From positions 1 through 5,173 of the forward strand of contig JAKAAZ010000235.1 in the NCBI GenBank assembly GCA_021802085.1: 5,173 nucleotides of DNA. Direction: 5' to 3'. Made by a program: the position numbers and the translations under genes. Shown here one piece after another: positions 1 through 5,173 of this stretch (position 1 is the first letter of the stretch; the number at the start of each line of letters is the position of its first letter). Below the pieces are notes generated by a model. That model was given only the letters and a program-made list of their open reading frames with translations, did not search any database and had not been told where the DNA came from. Source of the DNA: Acidobacteriota bacterium. GTDB taxonomy: Bacteria; Acidobacteriota; Terriglobia; Terriglobales; Acidobacteriaceae.

Positions 1-1
1 C

Positions 2-121
2 TGGTCTAACTGGCGTCGGGCTCACCAACTCCTGGCCATCTTCTACCACTACAGAAAACGCGAATCTCCCCTGCCTGATTGCTTCCGGCAACTCCTACCC
101 GATCAATATCTACAACTGTAG
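2..121 (+). CDS. Partial CDS: C-terminal tail of a probable transposase (5' end outside window)
   Basis: An open frame runs from the window edge for 39 codons and ends with TAG at 119-121. The visible residues start with WSNWRRAHQLLAIFYHYRKR and are rich in Arg, His and Tyr. The pattern W-x2-W-R-R-x-H-Q followed by H-Y-x-K/R resembles the extreme C-terminus of several DDE-type insertion-sequence transposases, as I remember them; the exact IS family cannot be named from so little sequence. There is no start codon to judge, because the gene begins to the left of the window. It is read in the same direction as the DUF4142 gene that starts 63 nt after its stop. If it belongs to an insertion sequence, the right-hand terminal inverted repeat should lie just after 121, but the matching left end is not in view. 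It could also be a chance open frame, since 120 nt is short. Confidence 0.45.
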   Translation, partial: WSNWRRAHQLLAIFYHYRKRESPLPDCFRQLLPDQYLQL

Positions 122-173
122 TATTAGGCGGGGAGAAAGATACTATTTTTGTGTAACATGGTTCGAGAAAGAC

Positions 174-178
174 GGAGG
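174..178 (+). promoter_or_regulatory. Ribosome binding site of the DUF4142 gene
   Basis: GGAGG lies 6 nt before the ATG at 185 (9 nt before the ATG at 188). It favours these starts over the in-frame TTG at 149 and ATG at 158. A start at 185 also places the signal peptide directly at the N-terminus. Confidence 0.8.
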
Positions 179-184
179 ATCCAG

Positions 185-709
185 ATGATGCGGAGTTTTT
201 TCACTTTTACCAAGATTGGTTTGATGATGATGGCCGCGTTGTTCTTGGCGGCGCCCACCGCTATGCTGGCGCAAAACGCGCAAGAGGTGCTCGCGCACTT
301 ATATAGAAACACCAACGCGGAGACCGGTCTCAGCAAAATGGCGATGAAGAACAGCCAAAACGCGGATGTCAAGAAATTCGCGCACCAGGCGATGTCCGAC
401 GATCGCAATCTTGGCGGCAAGTTAATGGCGTATGCAGTGAAATACAATTTGAGACTAATCGCCACAGCGCCTGCCTCGACAGTTGCGGCCGAGAAGCAGA
501 TGAAAAATCTTACGGGCACGGATTTCGACAAGATGTATCTGGTGCAGATGGATGCCTTCGTAAAAGACGACCAAAAGACAGCCGCACAAGCCAGCGCCAT
601 GAGCGATCCCGAGGTGAGCGCAATCGGTACAAAGATGCAGAACCTGTCCAGCGACCAAGCCAAGCAGATTACCGCGCTGACTACAGAAGAGGGTTACCAA
701 ATCCAGTAG
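185..709 (+). CDS. Exported DUF4142 (ferritin-like fold) protein
   Basis: The protein has 174 residues from the ATG at 185, chosen because GGAGG lies 6 nt upstream; a start at 188 is equally possible. Residues 1-29 form a signal peptide: basic start (R3, K10), hydrophobic core at about 11-27 and a likely cleavage after AMLA, giving a mature protein beginning QNAQ. The mature part is helical and matches the DUF4142 layout: a first helix pair with E46-x-GLSKMAMKNS and DVKKFAHQAMSDD (61-73), then a second pair with FDKMYLVQMDAFVKDDQK (114-131) and a closing helix. The family is widespread in Proteobacteria and Acidobacteria, is predicted to be periplasmic or outer-membrane associated, and has no settled biochemical role. 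Family members usually carry a DH pair in each half; here both places read DD, so any metal-binding role is doubtful. The next gene (TPM) follows on the same strand after a short gap and could be co-transcribed. Confidence 0.85.
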   Translation: MMRSFFTFTKIGLMMMAALFLAAPTAMLAQNAQEVLAHLYRNTNAETGLSKMAMKNSQNADVKKFAHQAMSDDRNLGGKLMAYAVKYNLRLIATAPASTVAAEKQMKNLTGTDFDKMYLVQMDAFVKDDQKTAAQASAMSDPEVSAIGTKMQNLSSDQAKQITALTTEEGYQIQ

Positions 710-763
710 AGGGTGTCAGCGGGAGTTCGAGCGAGCGGAGCCCGTCCGGGGCCAGGTCGTACA

Positions 764-1699
764 ATGAGAGCCAGCATGGTATCCAGAGACTCTCTATGGC
801 AGGGCAGGCTCGATTCCGATGGCCCGGATGGGACCGCTACCGTTGCTGCGCGGGTGTCCTCTTTGACAACGAACTCCAGTTGCAAGGCGACCCTTCGACG
901 CATCTGCTGGAGCGTATGTGCGCTGCTGTTGTTCGCAATGGTTCCGCTGCTTCTCGTCTCGAGCCTGAGAGCGGAGAAGGTCAGCGATCTGACGCCGCAC
1001 GGGTATGTGAACGACTTCGCCGGAGTCTTGTCGCCGGCGACCCGCAGTCATCTGGAGACACTCTGCACGGAAGTCGATCAGCAGGCGCACGCGCAGATCG
1101 CGGTGGTCACCATCCATACGACAGGCGATGACACCATCGATGACTTTGCCTCTCGCCTGGAAGAGAAATGGAAGGTCGGACCCAAAGCGACCGACAAGGG
1201 CGTGATCCTTCTGATTGCGACCGACGATCATCATTATCGATTTGAAGTTGGATACGGTCTGGAAGGCATCCTGCCGGATGGAAAAGTGGGCACGATCGGG
1301 CGCGAGATGGTGCCCTATTTGCGCCAGGGAAATTACGATGACGCTGTCACGCTGGGGGTGCAGGATGTCGCCCAGGTGATTGCTCAGGATGCCGGCGTTA
1401 CGCTGCAGACTCCCGTGCAGAACTATGTTTCGCAGAGTCAGAGGCATCCTGCCAGCGCACTGAAAGATATCTCGCTCGCGATTTTCGCGATTTTTGTTTT
1501 TATCTCGCTGCTGCGATCCGGCACAAGCGGCTGGGCGGGATTTCTCCTTGGAGCCATCCTCGGGAACATGTTGGGCGGCGGCCGCGGGGGTGGTGGCTTT
1601 GGCGGCGGCGATGGCGGCGGCGGTGGTGGCGGCGGTGGTGGTTTTGGAGGTTTTGGCGGCGGCGGTTCCGGAGGCGGGGGCGCTTCGGGCAGTTGGTGA
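764..1699 (+). CDS. TPM-domain (YgcG-like) membrane protein with glycine-rich C-terminus
   Basis: From the ATG at 764 the protein has 311 residues. A hydrophobic stretch at about 51-68 ending in SLRA looks like a signal peptide or membrane anchor. The TPM domain follows (about 82-208): VNDFAGVLSP, then QIAVVTIHTTG, DDFASRLEEKWKVG, DKGVILLIA and the hallmark RFEVGYGLEGILPD. A hydrophobic segment at about 237-250 and a second at 257-271 precede a tail that is almost pure glycine and ends GASGSW, a common ending in this family. TPM proteins lie outside the cytoplasmic membrane and have been linked to envelope processes, photosystem II repair in plants, and LemA. The start is uncertain: GTG 713, ATG 764 (weak AGG 7 nt upstream), ATG 776 and internal GTG 854 or TTG 863 are all in frame, and the shorter starts would give a more normal signal peptide. 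LemA follows on the same strand. Confidence 0.88.
   Translation: MRASMVSRDSLWQGRLDSDGPDGTATVAARVSSLTTNSSCKATLRRICWSVCALLLFAMVPLLLVSSLRAEKVSDLTPHGYVNDFAGVLSPATRSHLETLCTEVDQQAHAQIAVVTIHTTGDDTIDDFASRLEEKWKVGPKATDKGVILLIATDDHHYRFEVGYGLEGILPDGKVGTIGREMVPYLRQGNYDDAVTLGVQDVAQVIAQDAGVTLQTPVQNYVSQSQRHPASALKDISLAIFAIFVFISLLRSGTSGWAGFLLGAILGNMLGGGRGGGGFGGGDGGGGGGGGGGFGGFGGGGSGGGGASGSW
1574..1696 (+). repeat. Low-complexity GGC/GGT tract encoding the poly-glycine tail
   Basis: About 120 nt consist mostly of GGC, GGT and GGG codons, broken by a few Phe (TTT) and Ser codons. It codes for the glycine-rich end of the TPM protein. The same tract creates long false open frames on both strands, for instance alanine-rich on the plus strand and arginine-rich on the minus strand. 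Such tracts are prone to slippage and length variation. Confidence 0.85.
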
Positions 1700-1798
1700 C
1701 CGCGCGTATCGTATGGAAGCCCGGGTGCATCGAATGAAGAACCGAAGCAGCGAAGACCGGTCGTAAGACCAAGAAAAGATTACGGGAGAATTATCAAG

Positions 1799-2386
1799 AT
1801 GAAACGAACCGGCATGGTCGTTCTGGCAGTGCTCGCAATTGTGGTGGTGGTGGCGTTACTGGTGTTTGGGAGCTATATTTCGGCCCGCAACCAGATGGTG
1901 GCCAAGAATGAGCAAGTCAAGCAAACCTGGTCGCAGGTCGAGGTTGTGATGCAGCGGCGCGCGGACCTGATCCCCAACCTGGTGGCAACGGTGCAGGGAT
2001 TTGCCGCGCACGAAACGACGGTCTTCAGCGATATCGCCAATGCGCGGGCGGCGCTATTGGGAGCACGCGATCCGCAATCGAAAATTGCAGCCAATGGACA
2101 GCTCGACAACGCGCTCGGTCATTTACTGATGATTTCAGAAGCCTATCCCCAGTTGCGATCGAATCAGAACTTTCTGCAACTGCAGGATGAACTGGCTGGG
2201 ACGGAAAACCGCATTGCCGTCGAGCGCCGACGGTACAACCAGGCGCTGCAGGACTACAACACCTTCATCGGCCTGTTCCCGAATAGTATCTGGGCCGGTA
2301 TTGCAGGCTATCACCGGAACAATGCGTATTTTGAGGGCACGCCCGCCTCGCAGCAGGTTCCCAAGGTGGATTTTTCCGGCAAGTAG
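1799..2386 (+). CDS. lemA: LemA family membrane protein
   Basis: The protein has 195 residues, the usual LemA length. It starts at ATG 1799, with GGGAG at 1784-1788 upstream (10-nt gap). One membrane helix at about 6-25 anchors the N-terminus. It is followed by the coiled-helical LemA domain with the family hallmarks: ARNQMVAKNEQVKQTWSQVEV at the start in pieces (30-49), QRRADLIPNLV (52-62), a variable alanine-rich loop (83-105), YPQLRSN then FLQLQDELAGTENRIAVERR (116-144), RYNQALQDYN and a late FP (160-161) and AYF (176-178). LemA proteins are predicted to have a short outside end and a long helical domain; their molecular function is not settled. The gene lies 99 nt after the TPM gene on the same strand, and the two families are very often neighbours, so a joint role at the membrane is likely. 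A strong hairpin terminator follows 25 nt after the stop. No truncation or frameshift is seen. Confidence 0.95.
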   Translation: MKRTGMVVLAVLAIVVVVALLVFGSYISARNQMVAKNEQVKQTWSQVEVVMQRRADLIPNLVATVQGFAAHETTVFSDIANARAALLGARDPQSKIAANGQLDNALGHLLMISEAYPQLRSNQNFLQLQDELAGTENRIAVERRRYNQALQDYNTFIGLFPNSIWAGIAGYHRNNAYFEGTPASQQVPKVDFSGK

Positions 2387-2411
2387 AACGGCGTGCTCCC
2401 ATGGAGTGCAG

Positions 2412-2440
2412 AAATGGCTGCCCGGTGCGGGCAGCCATTT
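2412..2440. terminator. Bidirectional intrinsic terminator between convergent genes
   Basis: AAATGGCTGCCCG (2412-2424) pairs perfectly with CGGGCAGCCATTT (2428-2440) around a 3-nt loop GTG. This gives a 13-bp stem with a GC-rich core and an A/T outer part. On the plus strand it is followed by TTTTGTTG, and on the minus strand by ATTTC. It lies 25 nt after the lemA stop and 20 nt after the end of the minus-strand STAS gene, so it can stop transcripts from both sides, better for the plus strand because of the longer T run. Confidence 0.88.
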
Positions 2441-2460
2441 TGTTGCAGAAGGCGGAGTGA

Positions 2461-2811
2461 CTATGCGTGTGTAAAAGCGGCGATGGCTTGCGCCTCATCG
2501 TCTTTGATGTCGAATACTGTGTACAGCTTGGTGATCTGGAGCAGGTCGTGGACTTTTTTCGTCAGCTTCAACAACTTGAGTTCGCCGCCCTGATTGCGCG
2601 TAGCCGTGAAGGCACTCACCAGCTCTCCGATGCCGGAACTGTCGATGTAGTTGACGTCGGCCAGGTTGAGCAGGATATCCTTCGATCCCTTGCCCAACAA
2701 TTCACGAACCGCATTGCGCAGTTGCACGCTGCCTTCGCCGAGTGTAATGCGACCGCTGAGATCGAGTATGGTGACTCCATCCACCTGGCGGGTGCTGATC
2801 TTCATGCTCAC
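2461..2811 (-). CDS. STAS-domain anti-sigma factor antagonist (SpoIIAA/RsbV-like)
   Basis: The protein has 116 residues and consists of a single STAS domain, the normal size for this family. The N-terminal strand pair reads KISTRQVDGVTILDLSGRI, then LRNAVRELLGKG, the central strand ILLNLADVNYID, and the switch motif D57-S58-S59-G60-I-G-E-L. By analogy with SpoIIAA the second serine (S59) is the residue phosphorylated by the partner kinase. Unphosphorylated antagonist binds the kinase and releases its target, usually a sigma factor or another regulator. The start is GTG at 2811, since AAGGAGG lies 9 nt upstream; the ATG at 2805 would be 15 nt away. The kinase gene lies directly upstream on the same strand, and its stop overlaps this ribosome binding site, so the two are one operon and probably translationally coupled. 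The gene ends just before a shared hairpin terminator. The protein is soluble and cytoplasmic, with no signal or membrane segment. Confidence 0.92.
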   Translation of the reverse strand: MSMKISTRQVDGVTILDLSGRITLGEGSVQLRNAVRELLGKGSKDILLNLADVNYIDSSGIGELVSAFTATRNQGGELKLLKLTKKVHDLLQITKLYTVFDIKDDEAQAIAAFTHA

Positions 2812-2820
2812 GGTAATAGC

Positions 2821-2828
2821 CCTCCTTA
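2821..2828 (-). promoter_or_regulatory. Ribosome binding site of the STAS gene, overlapping the kinase stop codon
   Basis: Read on the minus strand, TAAGGAGG contains both the TAA stop of the RsbW-like kinase gene (2828-2826) and a perfect AAGGAGG (2827-2821). The site lies 9 nt before the GTG at 2811 and therefore supports that start. The arrangement favours reloading of ribosomes from the kinase to the antagonist. Confidence 0.85.
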
Positions 2829-3254
2829 GGCTCTTTTCTGAGTTGAATCCAAGTGCTTGATAAGTGTTAACTCGGTCCCCGGGTGCAGTAGCTTGAAGTG
2901 TACCTCGTCCATAAATGAGCGGATGAGGAAAATTCCACGGCCGGAGCCGCTGAGCAAATTCTCTGGCGCCAATGGGTCCGGCAGGGTGCTAGGATCGAGC
3001 CCGCTTCCCTGGTCGCCGATGCAAATGACGAGCGACGAGCCAGTGTTTTCAAACGAGGCAGTAATTTTCTTCTTCGGATCGTAGGCATTCCCATGGAGTA
3101 CGGCATTGACCGCCGCTTCCCGGACGGCCATGGTGATCTGGAAGACCTGGTCCTCGTCCAGTCCCGACTCCTGGGCCAGTTGTTCCGCCGCTTCCTCCAC
3201 TTTGTTGACGCTGTCCAGCGACGAGTCCAAAGTGTAACTGAATCGACTTCCCAT
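2826..3254 (-). CDS. RsbW/SpoIIAB-like anti-sigma serine kinase (HATPase_c_2)
   Basis: From the ATG at 3254 the protein has 142 residues, typical for RsbW-like kinases. It is a single GHKL ATPase domain: FSYTLDSSLDSVNKVEEAAE at the N-terminus, a helix with DEDQVFQITMAVREAAVNAV, the N box E46-A-A-V-N50 then HGN, the ATP-lid motif GDQGSG (80-85) with D81, and the G2 motif GSGRGIFLIRSF (103-114). Residues for Mg-ATP binding are therefore intact. Such proteins bind and hold a sigma factor or other regulator, and phosphorylate the STAS antagonist. The partner gene follows immediately on the same strand. The frame stays open for 49 more codons upstream (TTG 3401, ATG 3389), but that part is basic and low in family character and has no ribosome binding site, so the start at 3254 is preferred; its own ribosome binding site is weak (GGTGTGTGG region). 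No sigma factor is adjacent, so the target is unknown. Confidence 0.92.
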   Translation of the reverse strand: MGSRFSYTLDSSLDSVNKVEEAAEQLAQESGLDEDQVFQITMAVREAAVNAVLHGNAYDPKKKITASFENTGSSLVICIGDQGSGLDPSTLPDPLAPENLLSGSGRGIFLIRSFMDEVHFKLLHPGTELTLIKHLDSTQKRA

Positions 3255-3351
3255 GGAATTCACCACACACCCGGCCCGCTTGAATTGTCTGTTCCTGGCC
3301 TTCGGGTGCGGTCGTCGCCGCAAAGGTTCCCCAGAAACTCTCCACAGGGGC

Positions 3352-3380
3352 AGTTTGCTTGCATATTTGCCGAGTGTCAA
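3352..3380 (-). promoter_or_regulatory. Possible sigma-70-type promoter for the kinase-antagonist operon
   Basis: On the minus strand a perfect TTGACA (3380-3375) is followed after 17 nt by CAAACT (3357-3352), which matches only three of six positions of the -10 consensus. It would leave a leader of roughly 90 nt before the ATG at 3254. The -35 match is good and the position is right, but the -10 is poor, so this is tentative. Confidence 0.3.
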
Positions 3381-3535
3381 GGCGGCCATTCCGTTCGCCA
3401 ACGAACCGGCTTCGATGGGGGGTGTTTTTTCGTCCTATGCCGGCTGGCTGAAGAGCGCGAAACCGCATCCCAGTTTCCGATATCGCATCGCATTTGGAAC
3501 AACCGCTAGACGAGAGAACCGAGGGACCCCGATTG

Positions 3536-3557
3536 GCGGCGACGCGCGTTTCGCCGC
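3536..3557. repeat. GC-rich inverted repeat (hairpin) in the divergent spacer
   Basis: GCGGCGA (3536-3542) and TCGCCGC (3551-3557) are perfect complements around an 8-nt loop. There is no T run on either side, so it is not a typical terminator. It may be an operator or leader structure, or chance in GC-rich DNA. Confidence 0.35.
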
Positions 3558-3829
3558 TGGGCGCCTCGCAATGAGGTTTCGTGGAGGGGGCGAGCAGCGC
3601 GGGATTATGGCGGCTTTTGTGGTCCTCGAACTGGAAAGAATCTGCTCCGCATTCGGCGAGGGTTGAGTAGACTGTCAAGGAAGGTCGAACAGATTCGCTT
3701 GCAGGAGCAGAGCGCGTCCATTGATTGTCGCGCGGACTTTCCTGCGAGAAAGGTTGGACGGAGACTTGTCCGTGACCTGGAAGCAGTTGGCCGACCGCTG
3801 AATGCAGATCGAAAAAGAGAGTGCCCGCG

Positions 3830-5131
3830 ATGCAGCTCGACGAGACAAAAAAGCAGAATGAGCATATGGAAGGGTCGCAGGCGAAGGACTCTGTCCTGGT
3901 GCATCTGTCTCTGCTGTTGGGCAGCGCGATCCTGGACGCGGCCGGCCACTCGCTCGGTCGTGTGCGGGAGGTTGCGGTCGCTCCAGGAGTGCGGGCATCG
4001 CTGGTCACGGAGTTGATCTGGGGCCGCAAGGACGAGCTGCAGGCAGTCGCGCCGGCGGGGCTGGAGCAGATGCCCAACGGGACATTGCGGCTGCGCGGAG
4101 ACGCCCACCCCAGAGCATTCAATGTGGGCGAACCGTTGCTGCTGCTGGATCGCGATTTGATGGACCAGCAGATTATCGACGTGCATGGAAGAAAAGTTGT
4201 TCGCGTGAACGATGTCTCCTTGTTGTGGCTGCCGAGGGAAGGCGGCGGCGAGATGCGTGCCATGGAAGTGGAGGTAGGTACCCGGGGCGCGATACGCCGC
4301 TTGTTGAAGGGGTTTGTGAGCAAACGGGCCATCGAGAGCCTTACAGGCAGGATTCCGTCCCGATCGATTCCGTGGGATTTTGTGGACCTGATTGAAGTGG
4401 ACCCGGCCCGCCGCGTACGGCTGAAGATTTCGCATGAACGGCTGGCGCAATTCCATCCCTCCGACCTGGCCGATATTCTGGAGGACCTCGCTCCAGTCCA
4501 GCGGGAAGCCATCTTCAACCAGCTGGACGAAGAAGTGGCCGCCGAGGCGCTGGAAGAAGTCGAACCCAAGCTGCAAAGGCAACTGCTCGAATCCATGGAC
4601 TCCGAACGCGCGGCGGACATTATGGAAGAAATGGACCCGAGCGCGGCCGCCGATCTGTTAGGCGAACTGCGCAGGGAGCGCTCCGAAGCCATTCTGGAAG
4701 AAATGGAGCCGGAGGAGCGGGAGGAAGTCAAAGAGCTGCTGGAGTTCAGCGAGCACTCCGCGGCGGGCCGCATGACAACCAAATATATCGCGGTGCCGGC
4801 GGATGCTAGCGTGGCCCAGGCAATCGAAGCGCTGCGCAATTTCGACGACGATCCCGAGACGGTGACGGAAATTTACCTTGTAAGTGAAGCAGGAGAGCTG
4901 CTCGGCGTGGTTCCGCTGGCCAGGTTGCTGCTGGCCATGCCGGAGAGCAAAGTCGCGGTGCTCAGCGAATCCCGCTTCGTCAGTTGTCCGTCGGGAATGC
5001 ACGACAAGCAGGTGGCGGAACTGTTCGATCGCTATAACTTGTACGCTCTACCCGTAGTGGAAGAGCATAACAAGCTTGTGGGAGTGGTGAACGTGGACCA
5101 GGTCATCGCTTTTATGCGGCAACAGGCGTAG
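3830..5131 (+). CDS. Soluble PRC-barrel + MgtE-N + CBS-pair protein (putative metal-transport regulator)
   Basis: From the ATG at 3830 the protein has 433 residues. This start is preferred over GTG 3821 because AGAGAG (3816-3821) lies 8 nt upstream; ATG 3866 is a further option. Domain order: a PRC-barrel-like segment (about 30-107, with GSAILDAAGHSLGRVREVAV), a second one (about 112-190, with IIDVHGRKVVRVNDVSLL and a closing IPWDFVDLIEVD), an MgtE intracellular N domain of acidic helical repeats (about 207-308, with HPSDLADILEDLAP, AADIMEEMDPSAAADLLGEL), and a CBS pair (about 311-433) that begins with AAGRMTT, the counterpart of the AGGLMT motif in MgtE. In MgtE these cytoplasmic parts bind Mg2+ and gate the channel, but the membrane channel domain is absent here; the gene ends naturally with TAG and no hydrophobic helices are seen. 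Proteins of this build are, as I recall, often encoded next to an NRAMP-type metal transporter, which would lie right of this window. Role as a cytoplasmic Mg/Mn or nucleotide sensor is inferred. Confidence 0.9.
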   Translation: MQLDETKKQNEHMEGSQAKDSVLVHLSLLLGSAILDAAGHSLGRVREVAVAPGVRASLVTELIWGRKDELQAVAPAGLEQMPNGTLRLRGDAHPRAFNVGEPLLLLDRDLMDQQIIDVHGRKVVRVNDVSLLWLPREGGGEMRAMEVEVGTRGAIRRLLKGFVSKRAIESLTGRIPSRSIPWDFVDLIEVDPARRVRLKISHERLAQFHPSDLADILEDLAPVQREAIFNQLDEEVAAEALEEVEPKLQRQLLESMDSERAADIMEEMDPSAAADLLGELRRERSEAILEEMEPEEREEVKELLEFSEHSAAGRMTTKYIAVPADASVAQAIEALRNFDDDPETVTEIYLVSEAGELLGVVPLARLLLAMPESKVAVLSESRFVSCPSGMHDKQVAELFDRYNLYALPVVEEHNKLVGVVNVDQVIAFMRQQA

Positions 5132-5173
5132 GCATACCGGGTGTCCTGAGCCTGAAGTTCATTCAACAATTCG

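Larger units (their letters stand above)
3255..3829. other. Divergent intergenic region without a convincing gene
   Basis: About 575 nt separate the leftward kinase operon from the rightward MgtE-N/CBS gene. Open frames exist here on both strands, but none has a good ribosome binding site, a domain I recognise, or a believable start, and their composition looks like noise in GC-rich DNA. Visible elements are a TTGACA box for the leftward operon, a short inverted repeat GTTCG-CCAA-CGAAC at 3393-3406, a G6-TG-T6 run at 3417-3430, and a GC-rich hairpin at 3536-3557. The region probably holds promoters for both flanking genes and possibly a regulatory leader. I do not recognise a known riboswitch, tRNA or CRISPR element in it. 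Confidence 0.6.

Noticed and set aside
116..146. Possible promoter before the DUF4142 gene with TACTAT at 141-146 as -10
   Set aside because: No acceptable -35 hexamer at the right distance; the -10 match alone is too weak.
794..1447. Minus-strand open frame of 217 codons opposite the TPM gene
   Set aside because: Antisense to a conserved TPM domain; the composition is Arg/His/Gln-rich with no recognised motif.
1574..1696. Tandem GGC/GGT pattern considered as a CRISPR-like or satellite repeat
   Set aside because: It is in-frame coding sequence for the poly-glycine tail that is normal for TPM proteins; there are no spacers or regular repeat units.
3255..3401. N-terminal extension of the kinase to TTG 3401 or ATG 3389
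   Set aside because: No ribosome binding site before either start, the added residues are basic and not typical of the family, and the domain begins right after the ATG at 3254.
3253..3666. Plus-strand open frame of 137 codons in the divergent spacer
   Set aside because: It starts inside the beginning of the kinase gene on the opposite strand, lacks a ribosome binding site, and its product looks like random GC-rich translation.
3605..4582. Minus-strand open frame of 325 codons opposite the MgtE-N/CBS gene
   Set aside because: Rich in Gln, His and Arg, with no domain, no good ribosome binding site, and fully antisense to a gene with clear domains.
3049..4839. Very long minus-strand open frame (596 codons) opposite the MgtE-N/CBS gene and the spacer
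   Set aside because: Its product is Ser/Arg/Thr-rich low-complexity with no recognisable domain; it overlaps the well-supported kinase gene in another frame and mirrors the coding strand of the MgtE-N/CBS gene, as expected from GC-rich codon bias.
5132..5173. Start of a downstream gene (for example a transporter)
   Set aside because: Only 42 nt remain, with no ATG, no ribosome binding site and no terminator hairpin that could be recognised.

Overview
The window looks like a chromosomal segment of a GC-rich, Gram-negative-type bacterium. The gene content (LemA, a TPM-domain protein with a glycine tail, a STAS/RsbW-like pair, and a PRC-barrel + MgtE-N + CBS protein), the strong Shine-Dalgarno sites and the style of the proteins fit Acidobacteriota (Terriglobia-like) best. 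That assignment is an inference from protein character; there is no rRNA or other marker here.

Layout. (1) Positions 2-121 hold the 3' end of a reading frame that enters from outside the window and resembles the C-terminal tail of a transposase. (2) Positions 185-2386 hold three rightward genes for exported or membrane proteins: a DUF4142 protein with a signal peptide, a TPM-domain (YgcG-like) protein with a membrane segment and a very glycine-rich C-terminus, and LemA. A perfect 13-bp stem hairpin at 2412-2440 closes this group and also lies at the end of the convergent leftward genes. (3) On the minus strand, reading 3254 to 2461, is a two-gene partner-switching module: an RsbW/SpoIIAB-like anti-sigma serine kinase followed by a SpoIIAA/RsbV-like STAS antagonist. 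They are tightly coupled: the kinase stop codon lies inside the ribosome binding site of the antagonist. (4) About 575 bp (3255-3829) separates this module from the divergent gene to its right; I see no convincing gene in it. (5) Positions 3830-5131 encode a soluble protein of two PRC-barrel-like segments, an MgtE intracellular N domain and a CBS pair, with no transport membrane domain. The last 42 bases hold no identifiable gene.

How the genes may work together. TPM and LemA proteins are frequent genomic neighbours and probably act together at the membrane; DUF4142 may belong to the same envelope group or may simply sit upstream. The kinase/antagonist pair should form a phosphorylation-controlled switch, but no sigma factor, phosphatase or sensor is in view, so its target is unknown. 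The MgtE-N/CBS protein is probably a cytoplasmic divalent-metal or nucleotide sensor that works with a transporter outside the window. I found no clear sign of a wholly undescribed system. The most unusual items are the transporter-less MgtE sensor, the orphan partner switch, the TPM-before-LemA order, and a DUF4142 protein that appears to lack the family's usual histidines.
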